From Acutalibacter muris (GTDB lineage: Bacteria; Bacillota; Clostridia; Oscillospirales; Acutalibacteraceae): a DNA stretch of 64,000 nt. The position numbers and the translations under genes are program-made. Where the stretch lies: the NCBI RefSeq assembly GCF_002201475.1, contig NZ_CP021422.1, positions 1 through 64,000 on the forward strand, given 5' to 3'. The notes beneath the pieces are model-generated. The model saw only the letters and a program-made list of their open reading frames with translations, was not told the origin of the DNA and searched no databases. Positions 1-11,079 of the stretch are shown here, piece after piece. Each line of letters opens with the position of its first letter. Within the stretch, counting starts at the first letter, position 1.

Positions 1-1308
1 TTGGATTCTTTCGATCAGGCATGGGATATCATCTGCGAATTCTGCAAGTCGCGGATAACAGACGTTGCATATAAGACATGGTTTAGCAGGCTCCGCCCTG
101 TATCTATGGACTTTGAAAAAGGGGTGGCTATAATAGAGGCCCCAAACGATTTCCATAAGCAGACGCTTCTGCGCTGCTACAGCGACCTCTTGAGCCAGGC
201 GCTTAAAAACGTTTTTGGCGACAGTATTGGTTTTGAGCTCTGCGTAACCGAGGAAACAGACCGCGGCTCTGAAAAAGAAGCAAGTCAGGACGAGGGCTAT
301 GAGCTAACCTTTAGGACCTTTGTGGTAGGACCGTCCAACCGCTTCGCCCACGCTGCCTGTCAGGCTGTGGCCAGCAAGCCGGCCTTACTGTATAACCCCC
401 TTTTCATTTACGGCAACTCCGGGCTGGGCAAGACCCATCTGCTCTCGGCCGTGTCAAATGAGTTCAAGGCTAACTTTCCCGATCGAACAGTGGTATACGT
501 AAAAAGCGAGGATTTTACCAACGAGGTCATAGACGCCATTGCACGGGGCACCACCTCGGCCCTTCGAGCAAAATACCGCAACGCTGACCTTTTACTAATG
601 GACGACGTCCAGTTCATAGGTGGAAAAACCTCCACACAGGAGGAGTTCTTCCATACCTTCAACACCCTCTATGAGGCGAAGAAGCAGATTGTCTTAACCT
701 CCGACCGGCCCCCGAAAGACATAGCCACCCTTGAGGACAGGCTGAAAACGCGCTTTGAATGGGGCCTGACCGCCGATGTGCAGGCTCCCGAATTTGAGAC
801 CCGGGTGGCGATAATTCGCAGGAAGGCGGAGAGCTTTGACTTTGATATTCCGGAGAACGTATGCGAATACATGGCAAACAAGCTCAAAAATAATATTCGC
901 CAGCTGGAGGGCGCGGTCAAAAAACTTCGGGCCTTCCATCTGCTTGAGAACCGTCCGATAAATATCGCAACGGCCCAGACAGCCATAAGCGATATCATCA
1001 ACAATTCGCAGCCCACGCCTGTCACCGTTGAGAAGATAATTGAGGAGGTGGCAAGGACATACCAGGTCACCCCCGAGGACATCTGTTCCCAGAAGCGCAA
1101 CGCGGCTGTTTCAAAATCCAGACAGGTGGCCATGTATGTGGTCAGGGAGATAACCCAGATGCCCATGGTGGAGATAGGACAGACCTTCGGCGGAAGGGAC
1201 CATTCTACGGTGGTATATGCCCTGCGCCAGATGGAGGACAGGCTTGAAAGGGAATCCCATACCAAAGATACCGTGAACGATATTATCAAAAACATACGGG
1301 ACCGCTGA
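1..1308 (+). CDS. dnaA: Chromosomal replication initiator DnaA
   Basis: DnaA binds DnaA boxes at oriC, opens the duplex and helps load the helicase. The 435-residue length is normal for the family. Domain I is at the N-terminus. The AAA+ domain carries Walker A (GNSGLGKTHL, near residues 139-148) and Walker B (LLLMDDVQFI). Domain IV has the DNA-binding signature GGRDHSTVVYALRQ near the C-terminus. The reading frame opens with TTG at base 1, so the promoter and ribosome binding site lie outside the window. The window seems to have been cut at the conventional zero point of a circular chromosome. It is followed by dnaN, the usual Firmicutes order. Confidence 0.97.
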   Translation: MDSFDQAWDIICEFCKSRITDVAYKTWFSRLRPVSMDFEKGVAIIEAPNDFHKQTLLRCYSDLLSQALKNVFGDSIGFELCVTEETDRGSEKEASQDEGYELTFRTFVVGPSNRFAHAACQAVASKPALLYNPLFIYGNSGLGKTHLLSAVSNEFKANFPDRTVVYVKSEDFTNEVIDAIARGTTSALRAKYRNADLLLMDDVQFIGGKTSTQEEFFHTFNTLYEAKKQIVLTSDRPPKDIATLEDRLKTRFEWGLTADVQAPEFETRVAIIRRKAESFDFDIPENVCEYMANKLKNNIRQLEGAVKKLRAFHLLENRPINIATAQTAISDIINNSQPTPVTVEKIIEEVARTYQVTPEDICSQKRNAAVSKSRQVAMYVVREITQMPMVEIGQTFGGRDHSTVVYALRQMEDRLERESHTKDTVNDIIKNIRDR

Positions 1309-1558
1309 TGGTAGACATACTTCGGTATTTCAACTTTTACTCAACATTCCACCAACAACTCCTCAACCGTATGTTAAAACACCCACCCACTTTCAACTTT
1401 TTGATAAGATTGTCCACCGCCTCAAGTGAAATAAAAATTTTCTATAAATCCATATTTTTCAAGGGTTCCCAAACTTATTCACAGTTTTAACAGCCCCTAT
1501 TACTACTTCTAAATCAAAAAATGAAAACAAGAACTTTTTATGGAAAGGAATTCATACC
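1309..1558. other. dnaA-dnaN intergenic region, probable oriC segment
   Basis: This AT-rich 250-base gap holds one clear DnaA box, TTATTCACA, at 1475-1483 and a degenerate one, TTGTCCACC, at 1410-1418. In many Firmicutes the unwinding element and part of the DnaA-box array lie here, the rest being upstream of dnaA, which is outside the window. The AT-richness and the box are visible; origin function is inferred from position. A 60-codon frame starting inside the dnaA stop looks fortuitous. The dnaN ribosome binding site (GGAAAGGA) ends the region. Confidence 0.6.
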
Positions 1559-2662
1559 ATGCAAATAACCGTAAACAGAAGCGATATGACAGAAGCAGTC
1601 TCAAATATACAGCGGGCCGTCTCCTCAAAGACCTCAGTCCCCGCCTTGGAGGGAATCCTGCTGACGGCACAGGAGGAAAACCTAGAGCTTTGCGCGTATG
1701 ACCTGGAGCTAGGCATGACTACAGTTATACCGGCAAAGGTAAAGGAACCCGGCAAAGCCGTGCTGAGCGCTAAGCTGTTTTCCGACATAGTCAGAAAAAC
1801 CCCGGCCGACACTATCTCTATAGATGTTGATGAAAAAAACATGGCTACCATCGAGAGCGGAGTGAGCCGTTTCTCTATCATAGGAATCCCAGCAGAGGAA
1901 TTCCCTGAGCTTCCGAAGGTGGACGACGGAAAAAATATAAGCCTTGCGGGCAGCGTACTCAAGAGTATGATCCGCCAGACTGTTTTCGCCGTGGCGGAGA
2001 GCGACGCGAAGCCTATACACCAGGGAAGCCTGTTCAGCATGGACGATGGGCTGTTGGATGTGGTTGCCGTGGACGGCTACCGTCTTGCAAAGCGGACAGA
2101 GTCCATAGACTTTAAAGAAAAATTATCCTTTGTAGTCCCCGGAAAAACATTAAGCGAGGTTTTGCGTTTATTAAAAGATTCCGAGGAGCTTATCGGACTT
2201 TATGCCGGCAAGCGGCATATTATCTTCAAGATAGACAATTATACCGTGATATCCAGCTTGCTGGAGGGGGAATTTTTAAACTACAAAGCCACAATACCCT
2301 CTGGCAGCAAGACCACTGTAGTCATGCGTTCAAGGGAAGCCATTGAAAGCGTGGAGCGGGTCTCGCTTCTTATAAACGACCGTATCAAAAGCCCCATACG
2401 CTGTGTTTTTTCAAATAGCGAGATAAAGCTTTTATGCACCACCTCTATGGGTCGGGCAAGCGACCAGATATCCGCCAGTATGGAGGGTGAGGAGTTGGAG
2501 ATAGGGTTTAATAACCGTTATCTTTTGGACGCGCTGCGCAATACAGAGTGCGATGAGATAAAGGTGGGTCTCAGCGGGCCGCTCAGCCCCATGACTATCA
2601 GCCCAAAGGAGGGGGAAAGTTTCCTGTTCCTTGTGCTGCCTGTCAGGCTGAAGAACGACTGA
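1559..2662 (+). CDS. dnaN: DNA polymerase III beta subunit (sliding clamp)
   Basis: This encodes the ring-shaped processivity clamp that tethers DNA polymerase III and partners to DNA. At 367 residues it matches the three-domain clamp family, with the typical start MQITVNRSDMTEAVSNIQRA and the C-terminal end LVLPVRL. The ATG is preceded by GGAAAGGA at good spacing. It sits 250 bases after dnaA and 31 bases before the S4-domain gene, likely as one transcription unit. Confidence 0.97.
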   Translation: MQITVNRSDMTEAVSNIQRAVSSKTSVPALEGILLTAQEENLELCAYDLELGMTTVIPAKVKEPGKAVLSAKLFSDIVRKTPADTISIDVDEKNMATIESGVSRFSIIGIPAEEFPELPKVDDGKNISLAGSVLKSMIRQTVFAVAESDAKPIHQGSLFSMDDGLLDVVAVDGYRLAKRTESIDFKEKLSFVVPGKTLSEVLRLLKDSEELIGLYAGKRHIIFKIDNYTVISSLLEGEFLNYKATIPSGSKTTVVMRSREAIESVERVSLLINDRIKSPIRCVFSNSEIKLLCTTSMGRASDQISASMEGEELEIGFNNRYLLDALRNTECDEIKVGLSGPLSPMTISPKEGESFLFLVLPVRLKND

Positions 2663-2693
2663 TTACCGCTTACAAAGCAGCTGGGAGATAAAA

Positions 2694-2909
2694 ATGGAAG
2701 AGATCAGGATAACGACTGAATATATAAAACTGGACGCTCTTTTAAAGCTTTGCGGCGTGGTAATCACCGGCGGACAGGCAAAGGCCGCCATACAGGACGG
2801 ACACGTGCAGGTAAACGGTGAGCTTTGCACTATGCGGGGCAGAAAAATACGTGCCGGAGACAGCGTTCAGGTTGCCGGGCGGGGGTTTAAGGTAGAAAAA
2901 TGTTTGTGA
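2694..2909 (+). CDS. yaaA: S4-domain RNA-binding protein (YaaA/RlbA type)
   Basis: A 71-residue protein that is almost entirely one S4 RNA-binding domain (LDALLKLCGVVITGGQAKAA, then VQVNGELCTMRGRKIRAGDSV). It is the conserved small gene between dnaN and recF in Firmicutes; its exact RNA target is not settled. The ribosome binding site GGGAG precedes the ATG. The end overlaps the recF start by 10 bases, suggesting translational coupling. Confidence 0.9.
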   Translation: MEEIRITTEYIKLDALLKLCGVVITGGQAKAAIQDGHVQVNGELCTMRGRKIRAGDSVQVAGRGFKVEKCL

Positions 2910-4021
2910 TCCGTTTTGCAGCCAGGAATTTCCGAAACCTTGAGGAGGAGGAAATTTTCCCCTGTGAGGAGGTTAACGTAATATACGGAAACAACGCCCA
3001 GGGGAAAACGAACCTGCTTGAGGGTATGTGGCTGTTTACCGGCGGCCACTCGTTCCGGGGGGCGAAGGACGCCGAACTGCCGAGGATAGACCCGGACACG
3101 GGAAAGAATATGTCCGGCACCGCGCTGGCTATGGATTTTTTTAGTGAAGAACGTGAGCAGAGCGCTGTGCTACAGATAGAAAACGGGCGGCGTTCAACGG
3201 ATATAAACGGCGTAAAGAAGGACGCGGGTACGCCGCTTGTAGGAAAGGTCCGGGCCGTAATATTCTCCCCCGAGCACCTTCTGCTGGTAAAAGAGGGGCC
3301 TGCCCGGCGGAGAAATTACCTCGATACGGCGCTCTGCCAGCTGAAGCCCTCCTATGCCCCGGTACTGACCGCGTACCGCCGTGCGCTTATGCAGAGGAAC
3401 GCTCTGCTGAAGGACATTTCAAAATCCGCGCAGCTATCGGATACCCTGGCCGTGTGGGACGCCAGGATAGCGAGACTTGGAGCCCAGGTGATTAAAGAGC
3501 GTATAAGCTTTACAGATAGAGTTGCGCCGAAGATAGCCGGGATATATGAGGGCATTTCCCGGGGGCGGGAGAAGTTGTCTGTGCGCTATTCCCCCTCCCT
3601 CAAGGGCGGCGACACCCTGGACGGAATAGAGGAGTTGTTTTTACGGGAGCTCTCCCGAACCGTGTCCTCAGACGCCCGCACGGGCTTTACCTCAGTAGGA
3701 CCCCACAGGGACGATCTTGAGATAGAGATAGACGGCATATCAGCCAGGTCCTATGGGTCCCAGGGGCAGCAGCGCAGCTCCGTATTGGCTATGAAGCTGG
3801 CTGAGGCGCAGATACTTACAGAGCTTTCAGGAGAGCCGCCTATCGTGCTTTTGGACGATGTCATGAGCGAACTTGACAGGGGGCGCCAGGATTATCTTCT
3901 TAACCATCTCAAGGGGCAGCAGGTATTTATAACCTGCTGCAGCCCTGATACCGTCGAGCTTATGGAAAACGGTATGCGTTTTAGGGTGGAGTGTGGAGCG
4001 GTGTACCCGGAGGAATTTTAG
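2900..4021 (+). CDS. recF: DNA replication and repair protein RecF
   Basis: RecF is an SMC/ABC-like ATPase that helps load RecA at single-strand gaps. At 373 residues it has full length. Walker A is GNNAQGKTNLLE near residues 30-41. The ABC signature region is SYGSQGQQRSSVLAMKLAEA and Walker B is PIVLLDDVMSELD. The ATG lies inside the end of the upstream S4 gene, so the two are probably translated together. The remB ribosome binding site follows within about 15 bases of the stop. Confidence 0.96.
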   Translation: MFVIRFAARNFRNLEEEEIFPCEEVNVIYGNNAQGKTNLLEGMWLFTGGHSFRGAKDAELPRIDPDTGKNMSGTALAMDFFSEEREQSAVLQIENGRRSTDINGVKKDAGTPLVGKVRAVIFSPEHLLLVKEGPARRRNYLDTALCQLKPSYAPVLTAYRRALMQRNALLKDISKSAQLSDTLAVWDARIARLGAQVIKERISFTDRVAPKIAGIYEGISRGREKLSVRYSPSLKGGDTLDGIEELFLRELSRTVSSDARTGFTSVGPHRDDLEIEIDGISARSYGSQGQQRSSVLAMKLAEAQILTELSGEPPIVLLDDVMSELDRGRQDYLLNHLKGQQVFITCCSPDTVELMENGMRFRVECGAVYPEEF

Positions 4022-4049
4022 GGTGTCGATAAAAGGAGGATTTTTACTA

Positions 4050-4313
4050 ATGTACCTGCATTTGGGGCAAGATACCATTGTGATGACAGATAAGATAACG
4101 GGTGTTTTTGACCTGGACAATACCACTGTGTCAAAGCATACCAGGGACTTTCTCGGAAAAGCCCAAAAGGAGGGCAGGGTTGTGAATGTGACCAATGAGC
4201 TTCCAAAATCATTCCTCCTGTGTGAAAAGAATGGAGTAGAGACGGTGTATCTGTCTCAGATGTCTCCGGCCACCCTGCTTCGCAGGGCCAGGGAAACTAC
4301 GAGTCAAATTTAA
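4050..4313 (+). CDS. remB: RemB-type DUF370 regulatory protein
   Basis: An 87-residue DUF370 protein, the family that includes extracellular matrix regulators RemA and RemB of Bacillus. It has the family pattern MYLHLGQDTIVMTDKITGVF and VSKHTRDFLGKAQKEGRVV. I chose the ATG at 4050 because AAAGGAGG lies just upstream; an upstream in-frame start at 3993 would overlap recF and has no such site. Position between recF and gyrB is typical for this gene. Its role here (DNA-binding matrix regulator or otherwise) is inferred from the family. Confidence 0.88.
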   Translation: MYLHLGQDTIVMTDKITGVFDLDNTTVSKHTRDFLGKAQKEGRVVNVTNELPKSFLLCEKNGVETVYLSQMSPATLLRRARETTSQI

Positions 4314-4333
4314 GAGAAAGGGTGACAGAGCAT

Positions 4334-5167
4334 ATGCATTATTTAGGGATACCAACCTGCCCATACTGTAAAAAGAGAGTGAACATCATAAGGACCTGGT
4401 CGTTAAAGCGGCAGGGTGAATACCAGTGTCCAAGATGCGGCGGCATCTCAAATATTTTTCTGTCGCCCCTTGTATATGTGCTGGCCTTATTGGCATTGTT
4501 TTCGGGGGGCGCCATGTACTTTTTCCACAAGTTTGTGCTGGATGATATAGCCCTTGAGACCGCCATATACGTTTTTATACCTTTCGCGGTATTTTTCCTT
4601 TTCAGCCTTTTTATGGTTTATCTTGAAAAGCCTGTGATAAAGAAGGTTTCAAAGGAGGAATACCAGAAAAAGCGCCGTATCCGTTCAGCTGTGGAGGGCA
4701 GCGCGGGAGCGGTATCACGTCAGGAGGAAAAACATGGGCACTATGAGGAGGACGATTATGTTCCCCGCGGAAGCTACCGTCCGGGTCCTGAAGGCGCCAT
4801 ATCTGACGCGCCGCGTCAGGGAGTTGTAAACCAGGCGGCCTTTAGCAGGGCAAAAATTCAGGCCGCTGCAGAGAACACACAGCACAGCGAACGGCTGGCG
4901 GCTTATCCGAGGCAGTCCTCCCAGCCGCAGCGACAGAGGCCGGTCAGCCGGACTCCGGCAGACGGTGGGGCGTACCGCCCGCGGCAGCCACAGCCCAGAG
5001 CACAGCAGCAGCCAACGCAGTCCAGGCCTGCCGCAAACCGCACGCCGGCTCCGCACCAGACCATGGCGAGACCAGCCGCCGGGCAAGGAGTTGAGCCTTC
5101 AAAGAACGGGTATCCCCCACGCCGGCCACAGGGACAGGCCGCTGCACCGCGCAGGGATATTAAATAG
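4334..5167 (+). CDS. Membrane protein with zinc ribbon and low-complexity tail
   Basis: I do not recognise a named family. The N-terminus has a four-cysteine zinc-ribbon pattern (CPYCKKRV and CPRCGG). Two hydrophobic segments follow, near residues 45-65 and 75-100, then a charged stretch. The tail is long and rich in Pro, Gln, Arg and Ala, probably cytoplasmic and disordered. The ATG at 4334 has GAAAGGG about 11 bases upstream; a GTG at 4322 in the same frame abuts that site and is less likely. It sits between remB and gyrB, so it may belong to the same unit as remB. Confidence 0.7.
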   Translation: MHYLGIPTCPYCKKRVNIIRTWSLKRQGEYQCPRCGGISNIFLSPLVYVLALLALFSGGAMYFFHKFVLDDIALETAIYVFIPFAVFFLFSLFMVYLEKPVIKKVSKEEYQKKRRIRSAVEGSAGAVSRQEEKHGHYEEDDYVPRGSYRPGPEGAISDAPRQGVVNQAAFSRAKIQAAAENTQHSERLAAYPRQSSQPQRQRPVSRTPADGGAYRPRQPQPRAQQQPTQSRPAANRTPAPHQTMARPAAGQGVEPSKNGYPPRRPQGQAAAPRRDIK

Positions 5168-5208
5168 TTTTTACAAGGTTCAGGGCCCCTCGGGGTACCT
5201 TGCCGGAC

Positions 5209-5237
5209 TTTACAAACAGCTAAAAATGTGCTATAAT
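5209..5237 (+). promoter_or_regulatory. Sigma-A-type promoter for gyrB
   Basis: TTTACA at 5209-5214 and TATAAT at 5232-5237 are separated by exactly 17 bases, upstream of gyrB. A GC-rich imperfect hairpin lies just before it (about 5174-5202), possibly a weak terminator of the preceding gene. Confidence 0.75.
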
Positions 5238-5261
5238 AAAAGAATATCGGGTACGTAAAAA

Positions 5262-7291
<2,030 letters not shown>

Positions 7292-7313
7292 ACGGGGAAG
7301 CGAGGAAAAATGA

Positions 7314-9806
7314 ATGTCTGATTTTGACAATAAGAATGTGCCGCCGGAGGAGCAGGAAGGACGTATTATAGATGTAGCGCTGTCAGAGGAGATGGAGCAG
7401 TCCTTCCTGGACTACTCCATGTCGGTTATAGTGCAGAGGGCCCTGCCGGACGTACGGGACGGCCTGAAGCCTGTTCACAGGCGGATACTTTACCAGATGT
7501 ACCAGGACTCACTCTGGCCGGACAGCGCCTACCGCAAGTGTATGGATACTGTGGGCAAAACCCTGGCCTCCTGGCATCCCCACGGCGATGCCTCGGTGTA
7601 TGATGCTCTCGTGCGCCTTGCACAGGATTTTTCACTCAGATATATGCTTGTGGACGGCCACGGTAATTTCGGTTCCGTGGACGGAGACCCGCCGGCGGCG
7701 CCAAGATACACCGAAGCCAGGATGACCAAGCTCTCTGTCGCGATGCTGGACGATATAAATAAGGACACCGTAGATTTCCAGCCCAACTATGACGACCGCT
7801 TAAAGGAGCCCACCGTACTGCCCAGCCATTTTCCAAACCTTTTGGTAAACGGCTCCATGGGCATAGCCGTGGGTATGGCAACAAATGTGCCTCCCCACAA
7901 CATAAACGAGGTGCTGGACGGGGTCTGCTGCATGATAGACAACCCTAATGCCACCCTCGATGATCTGATGGAGCATATCAAAGGCCCGGACTTCCCCACC
8001 GGCGGTATAATCATGGGCCGCAGCGGCATCCGGGCGGCCTACGCCACTGGGCGCGGCAAGGTAGTGGTGCGCTCCAGGACGGAGATAGAGGAGGAGGAAA
8101 AGTCCGGGCGCTCCAAGATAATCGTGACGGAGATACCCTATAAGGTTAATAAGGCCGAGCTTATCAAGAGCATAGCGGACCTTGTAAAGGATAAGCGTAT
8201 AGACGGCATTACAAATATCGACGACCACTCTGACCGCGAGGGCATGAGAATAGTTATAGATGTGCGACGTGACGCGTCGCCCCAGATAGTGCTGAATCAC
8301 CTGTTCTCCCTGACTCAGATGCAGATATCCTTCGGCGTTATAATGCTTGCCTTGGTGGACGGCAGGCCGGAGATACTGAACCTTGAGAAGATACTGAAAA
8401 AGTACATTGAGTTCCAGATGGAGGTAATAACCCGGCGCACCCAGTTCGACCTAAAGAAGGCCCAGGACCGTGCCCATATACTCGAGGGGCTGATGATAGC
8501 CCTGGACTTTATCGACGAGGTGGTTGCCATGCTGCGCGCCGCCAAGTCTATTCCCGAGGGCAAGGCCGCGCTTATGGAGCGCTTTGACCTGGACGACCCC
8601 CAGGCACAGGCCATTGTGCAGATGCGGCTTGGCCAGCTGACCGGGCTGGAGAGGTCCAAGGTGGAGGAGGAGCTGGAGGGGCTCAGGGCAAAAATAGCGG
8701 ACCTTTTGGATATCCTCGGGAGTGAAGCCAGGAGGCTTGGCATCATAAAGGACGAAGCCATAGACATGAAGAAGCGCTTCGGCGACGAGCGGCGCACGGA
8801 GATAGCGGCTATCAGCGGAGAGGTGGACATAGAGGACCTGATACCCGTTGAGGAGTGTGTGCTGACCCTCACCCGATACGGCTATGTAAAGCGCCAGAAG
8901 ATGGAGAATTACCGCACCCAGAAACGCGGAGGCAGGGGCGTATCCGCCATGAGCCGCCGGGAGGAGGACGCCGCCAGCCATATCTTTGTCACCGGCAGCC
9001 ATGACTATGTGCTGTTCTTCTCGGATATGGGCCGGATGTACCGAGTGAAATGCTATGAGGTGCCGGAGGGTTCCCGCACCAGCAAGGGTATGCATATACG
9101 CAACCTTTTGCCCTTGCAGGGGGACGAGAATATCACTTCTGTTGTACACCTTTCTGATTTGGACGACGATAAGTTCCTGGTCATGGTGACCCGCCGGGGT
9201 GTTGTGAAGCGCACGAAGCTCTCGGCCTTTAACAATGTGCGCAAGGCCGGGCTCATTGCCGTGGACCTGGACGAGGGGGATTACCTTGCCCATGTTCTGG
9301 TGACCGGCGGCAGCGACGAGCTTATCTTCTCCACAAGGAAGGGCATGACCCTGTGCATGAGAGAGGAGGATATAAGGGCCATGGGCCGCGCCGCCCGGGG
9401 CGTTAAGGTGATGCGCCTGGGAGAGGGCGACGCCATTGTTGGCATGGACCAGCTGCGGGACGGCGGAAGGGTGCTGACGGTAACAGAGACCGGCTTCGGG
9501 CGGCTCTCCCCTATTGAGGATTATAGGGTGCAGAAGCGCGGAGGTAAGGGTCTCAAAAATTATCACGTGGACAAGTTTGGCGATGTGGCCGGGGTCAAGG
9601 TGGTATTCCCGGAGGAGGATATTATCATGATATCCAGCGATGGGATCATCATACGCATCTCCGCCGGTGAGGTACGCCAGTGTGCAAGGCCCAGCAAGGG
9701 CGTTCGTGTTATGCGTGTGCAGGAGGGCGAGAAAATAGTTACACTTGCCAGCGCGCCGAAGGAGGAGACCGAGGAAACCGATACTGAGTTGGAAACTGAA
9801 CAGTAA
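7314..9806 (+). CDS. gyrA: DNA gyrase subunit A
   Basis: GyrA is the DNA breakage-reunion subunit of gyrase. The catalytic tyrosine is in AAPRYTEAR. Its C-terminal beta-pinwheel carries a GyrA box QKRGGKG, which favours GyrA over ParC, and a second copy reads QKRGGRG. Length 830 fits. In the quinolone-resistance-determining loop (HPHGDASVYDALV) the position equivalent to E. coli Ser83 is Ala93, with Ser94 and Asp97 following. The ATG is preceded by GCGAGGAAAA. A strong hairpin follows the stop. Confidence 0.97.
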   Translation: MSDFDNKNVPPEEQEGRIIDVALSEEMEQSFLDYSMSVIVQRALPDVRDGLKPVHRRILYQMYQDSLWPDSAYRKCMDTVGKTLASWHPHGDASVYDALVRLAQDFSLRYMLVDGHGNFGSVDGDPPAAPRYTEARMTKLSVAMLDDINKDTVDFQPNYDDRLKEPTVLPSHFPNLLVNGSMGIAVGMATNVPPHNINEVLDGVCCMIDNPNATLDDLMEHIKGPDFPTGGIIMGRSGIRAAYATGRGKVVVRSRTEIEEEEKSGRSKIIVTEIPYKVNKAELIKSIADLVKDKRIDGITNIDDHSDREGMRIVIDVRRDASPQIVLNHLFSLTQMQISFGVIMLALVDGRPEILNLEKILKKYIEFQMEVITRRTQFDLKKAQDRAHILEGLMIALDFIDEVVAMLRAAKSIPEGKAALMERFDLDDPQAQAIVQMRLGQLTGLERSKVEEELEGLRAKIADLLDILGSEARRLGIIKDEAIDMKKRFGDERRTEIAAISGEVDIEDLIPVEECVLTLTRYGYVKRQKMENYRTQKRGGRGVSAMSRREEDAASHIFVTGSHDYVLFFSDMGRMYRVKCYEVPEGSRTSKGMHIRNLLPLQGDENITSVVHLSDLDDDKFLVMVTRRGVVKRTKLSAFNNVRKAGLIAVDLDEGDYLAHVLVTGGSDELIFSTRKGMTLCMREEDIRAMGRAARGVKVMRLGEGDAIVGMDQLRDGGRVLTVTETGFGRLSPIEDYRVQKRGGKGLKNYHVDKFGDVAGVKVVFPEEDIIMISSDGIIIRISAGEVRQCARPSKGVRVMRVQEGEKIVTLASAPKEETEETDTELETEQ

Positions 9807-9811
9807 AAGCA

Positions 9812-9848
9812 ACGGTCCTCTGCGTTAACCATTAACGCAGAGGACCGT
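9812..9848. terminator. Bidirectional terminator between gyrA and the lipoprotein gene
   Basis: Two perfect 17-bp arms (9812-9828 and 9832-9848) are separated by 3 bases. On the minus strand the stem is followed by GCTTTT; on the plus strand by ATTTAT. It separates the convergent gyrA and the minus-strand operon. Confidence 0.85.
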
Positions 9849-9862
9849 ATTTATGCTAAAAA

Positions 9863-10483
9863 TCATCCTTTAGGCTCATCGGACATAGCGGGCGCAAAGT
9901 CCGGGAGTTCGCCAGTCCCGGCATAAACTATTTTGCATAATTCTTTTGCGGTCTCACGGTATTTCTCTTCAATCAGCCGCGCCGCGGTTATCTTTCCGTC
10001 AGCACCCTCGCTGTTTTCCTCCTGTATGGCGGTGATAACATCGTCAATAGTGTCCTCCCAGGCCTTATGGTCCTGTTCAAGCTGAGCCTGATCCTCTTCG
10101 GCTGCGGCTGATTTTGCCGCATTGTAGGCAATGGGCACCAGGGCCCTCCAGTATTTACCCGCAGTCTCATAAGCTTTTAATATGGCGCTGCTTGATGATG
10201 CCGTGTCGAGAGCATCCGACAGTTGGGAATCAATGGGATTCTCTGCAAAGACTTCCTCAAAGTTAACCATGCTGTCGGGAGCTTCGGTTGGCTCAGGCTC
10301 CTGAGTTGCTTTAGTTTCGCTTTCAGGTTGGGAGGAGGGTTCATCATTAGGGGCTTCAGTGGGCCCGTCTGTGGAGGATACCAGCTGAGACGGGTCCTGC
10401 TGTCTTTCGCAGTCGGAGAGTACCATGGGAAACAGCAGGAGAACCATGATGATTATGAGAGCGGTAACTTCTTTATTTTTCAT
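9863..10483 (-). CDS. Secreted or lipoprotein-like protein, LprI-like C-terminus
   Basis: This 206-residue protein begins with a hydrophobic signal segment ending VLSDC. That resembles a lipobox but has Asp just before Cys, so lipidation is uncertain. A Ser/Pro/Glu/Thr-rich linker follows (about residues 33-75). The C-terminal helical domain has Trp and charged repeats (KYWRALVPIAYNAAK, DHKAWEDTIDDV) reminiscent of LprI/DUF1311 lysozyme-inhibitor domains; that link is tentative. It is the last gene of a minus operon, 32 bases after the NUDIX gene. GAAAGGA precedes the ATG. Confidence 0.6.
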   Translation of the reverse strand: MKNKEVTALIIIMVLLLFPMVLSDCERQQDPSQLVSSTDGPTEAPNDEPSSQPESETKATQEPEPTEAPDSMVNFEEVFAENPIDSQLSDALDTASSSSAILKAYETAGKYWRALVPIAYNAAKSAAAEEDQAQLEQDHKAWEDTIDDVITAIQEENSEGADGKITAARLIEEKYRETAKELCKIVYAGTGELPDFAPAMSDEPKG

Positions 10484-10515
10484 GGGTGTTTTTTCCTTTC
10501 AAAGCTTTTCTATTT

Positions 10516-11064
10516 CTAAATCAACCGGTTTTTTACTAAAAAAGCGGTCTTCAGCACACCAATTTGGGTCTTTGCATCAGGTATCTCGTTGCTCAAGACC
10601 ATCTCAACGGCCTTATCCAGAGGTATTAACTCAATGTCCAAAAACTCGTCCTCGTCCAGATGGAGCTCCTGCTGCCGTTCTGTCCTCCGACAGGCCCAGA
10701 GCCGGATTATCTCGCCGCAATATCCGGGGGTAGGATAAACCTCGCCAAGGGATACGTAGCTCTCGCCCTTGGTGCCGGTCTCCTCCAGTTGTTCGCGTTT
10801 CATGGCCTCAAAGGGGTCCTCGCCGGTCTCCAGCTTGCCAGCGGGCAGCTCCAGAAGCACCTTCTTGTACGGATATCGGAATTGGCGCACGAATATCAGC
10901 TCGTTTTTCTCAGTGAGCACCGCTACGCTAACGCCGCCGGGATGGTCCACCACCTCGCGCTTTGTTACGGCGCCGTTTCCCAGCTCTACGTCGTCCACAT
11001 GCGCGTGTATGATACGTCCATCATAAATAGGCTGCACACTTAAAGTTTTCTCATAAAGCTCCAT
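10516..11064 (-). CDS. nudF: ADP-ribose pyrophosphatase, NUDIX family
   Basis: A 182-residue NUDIX hydrolase, most like enzymes that split ADP-ribose into AMP and ribose-5-phosphate. The NUDIX box is GKLETGEDPFEAMKREQLEE, with Gln at a position usually hydrophobic. The motif FVRQFRYPYKKVLLELPAGK and the Pro after it (YPTPGYCGE) are typical of the ADPRase branch. It lies 15 bases after the DUF1015 gene on the same strand. Confidence 0.87.
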   Translation of the reverse strand: MELYEKTLSVQPIYDGRIIHAHVDDVELGNGAVTKREVVDHPGGVSVAVLTEKNELIFVRQFRYPYKKVLLELPAGKLETGEDPFEAMKREQLEETGTKGESYVSLGEVYPTPGYCGEIIRLWACRRTERQQELHLDEDEFLDIELIPLDKAVEMVLSNEIPDAKTQIGVLKTAFLVKNRLI

Positions 11065-11079
11065 AATAAGCCCTCCTTT

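Noticed and set aside
1308-1490. A 60-codon frame in the dnaA-dnaN gap
   Set aside because: No ribosome binding site; aromatic, AT-driven composition; lies over the probable origin sequence.
8451-9812. A 453-codon minus-strand frame opposite gyrA
   Set aside because: Antisense shadow of gyrA with no family-like motifs; it also crosses the gyrA terminator's edge.
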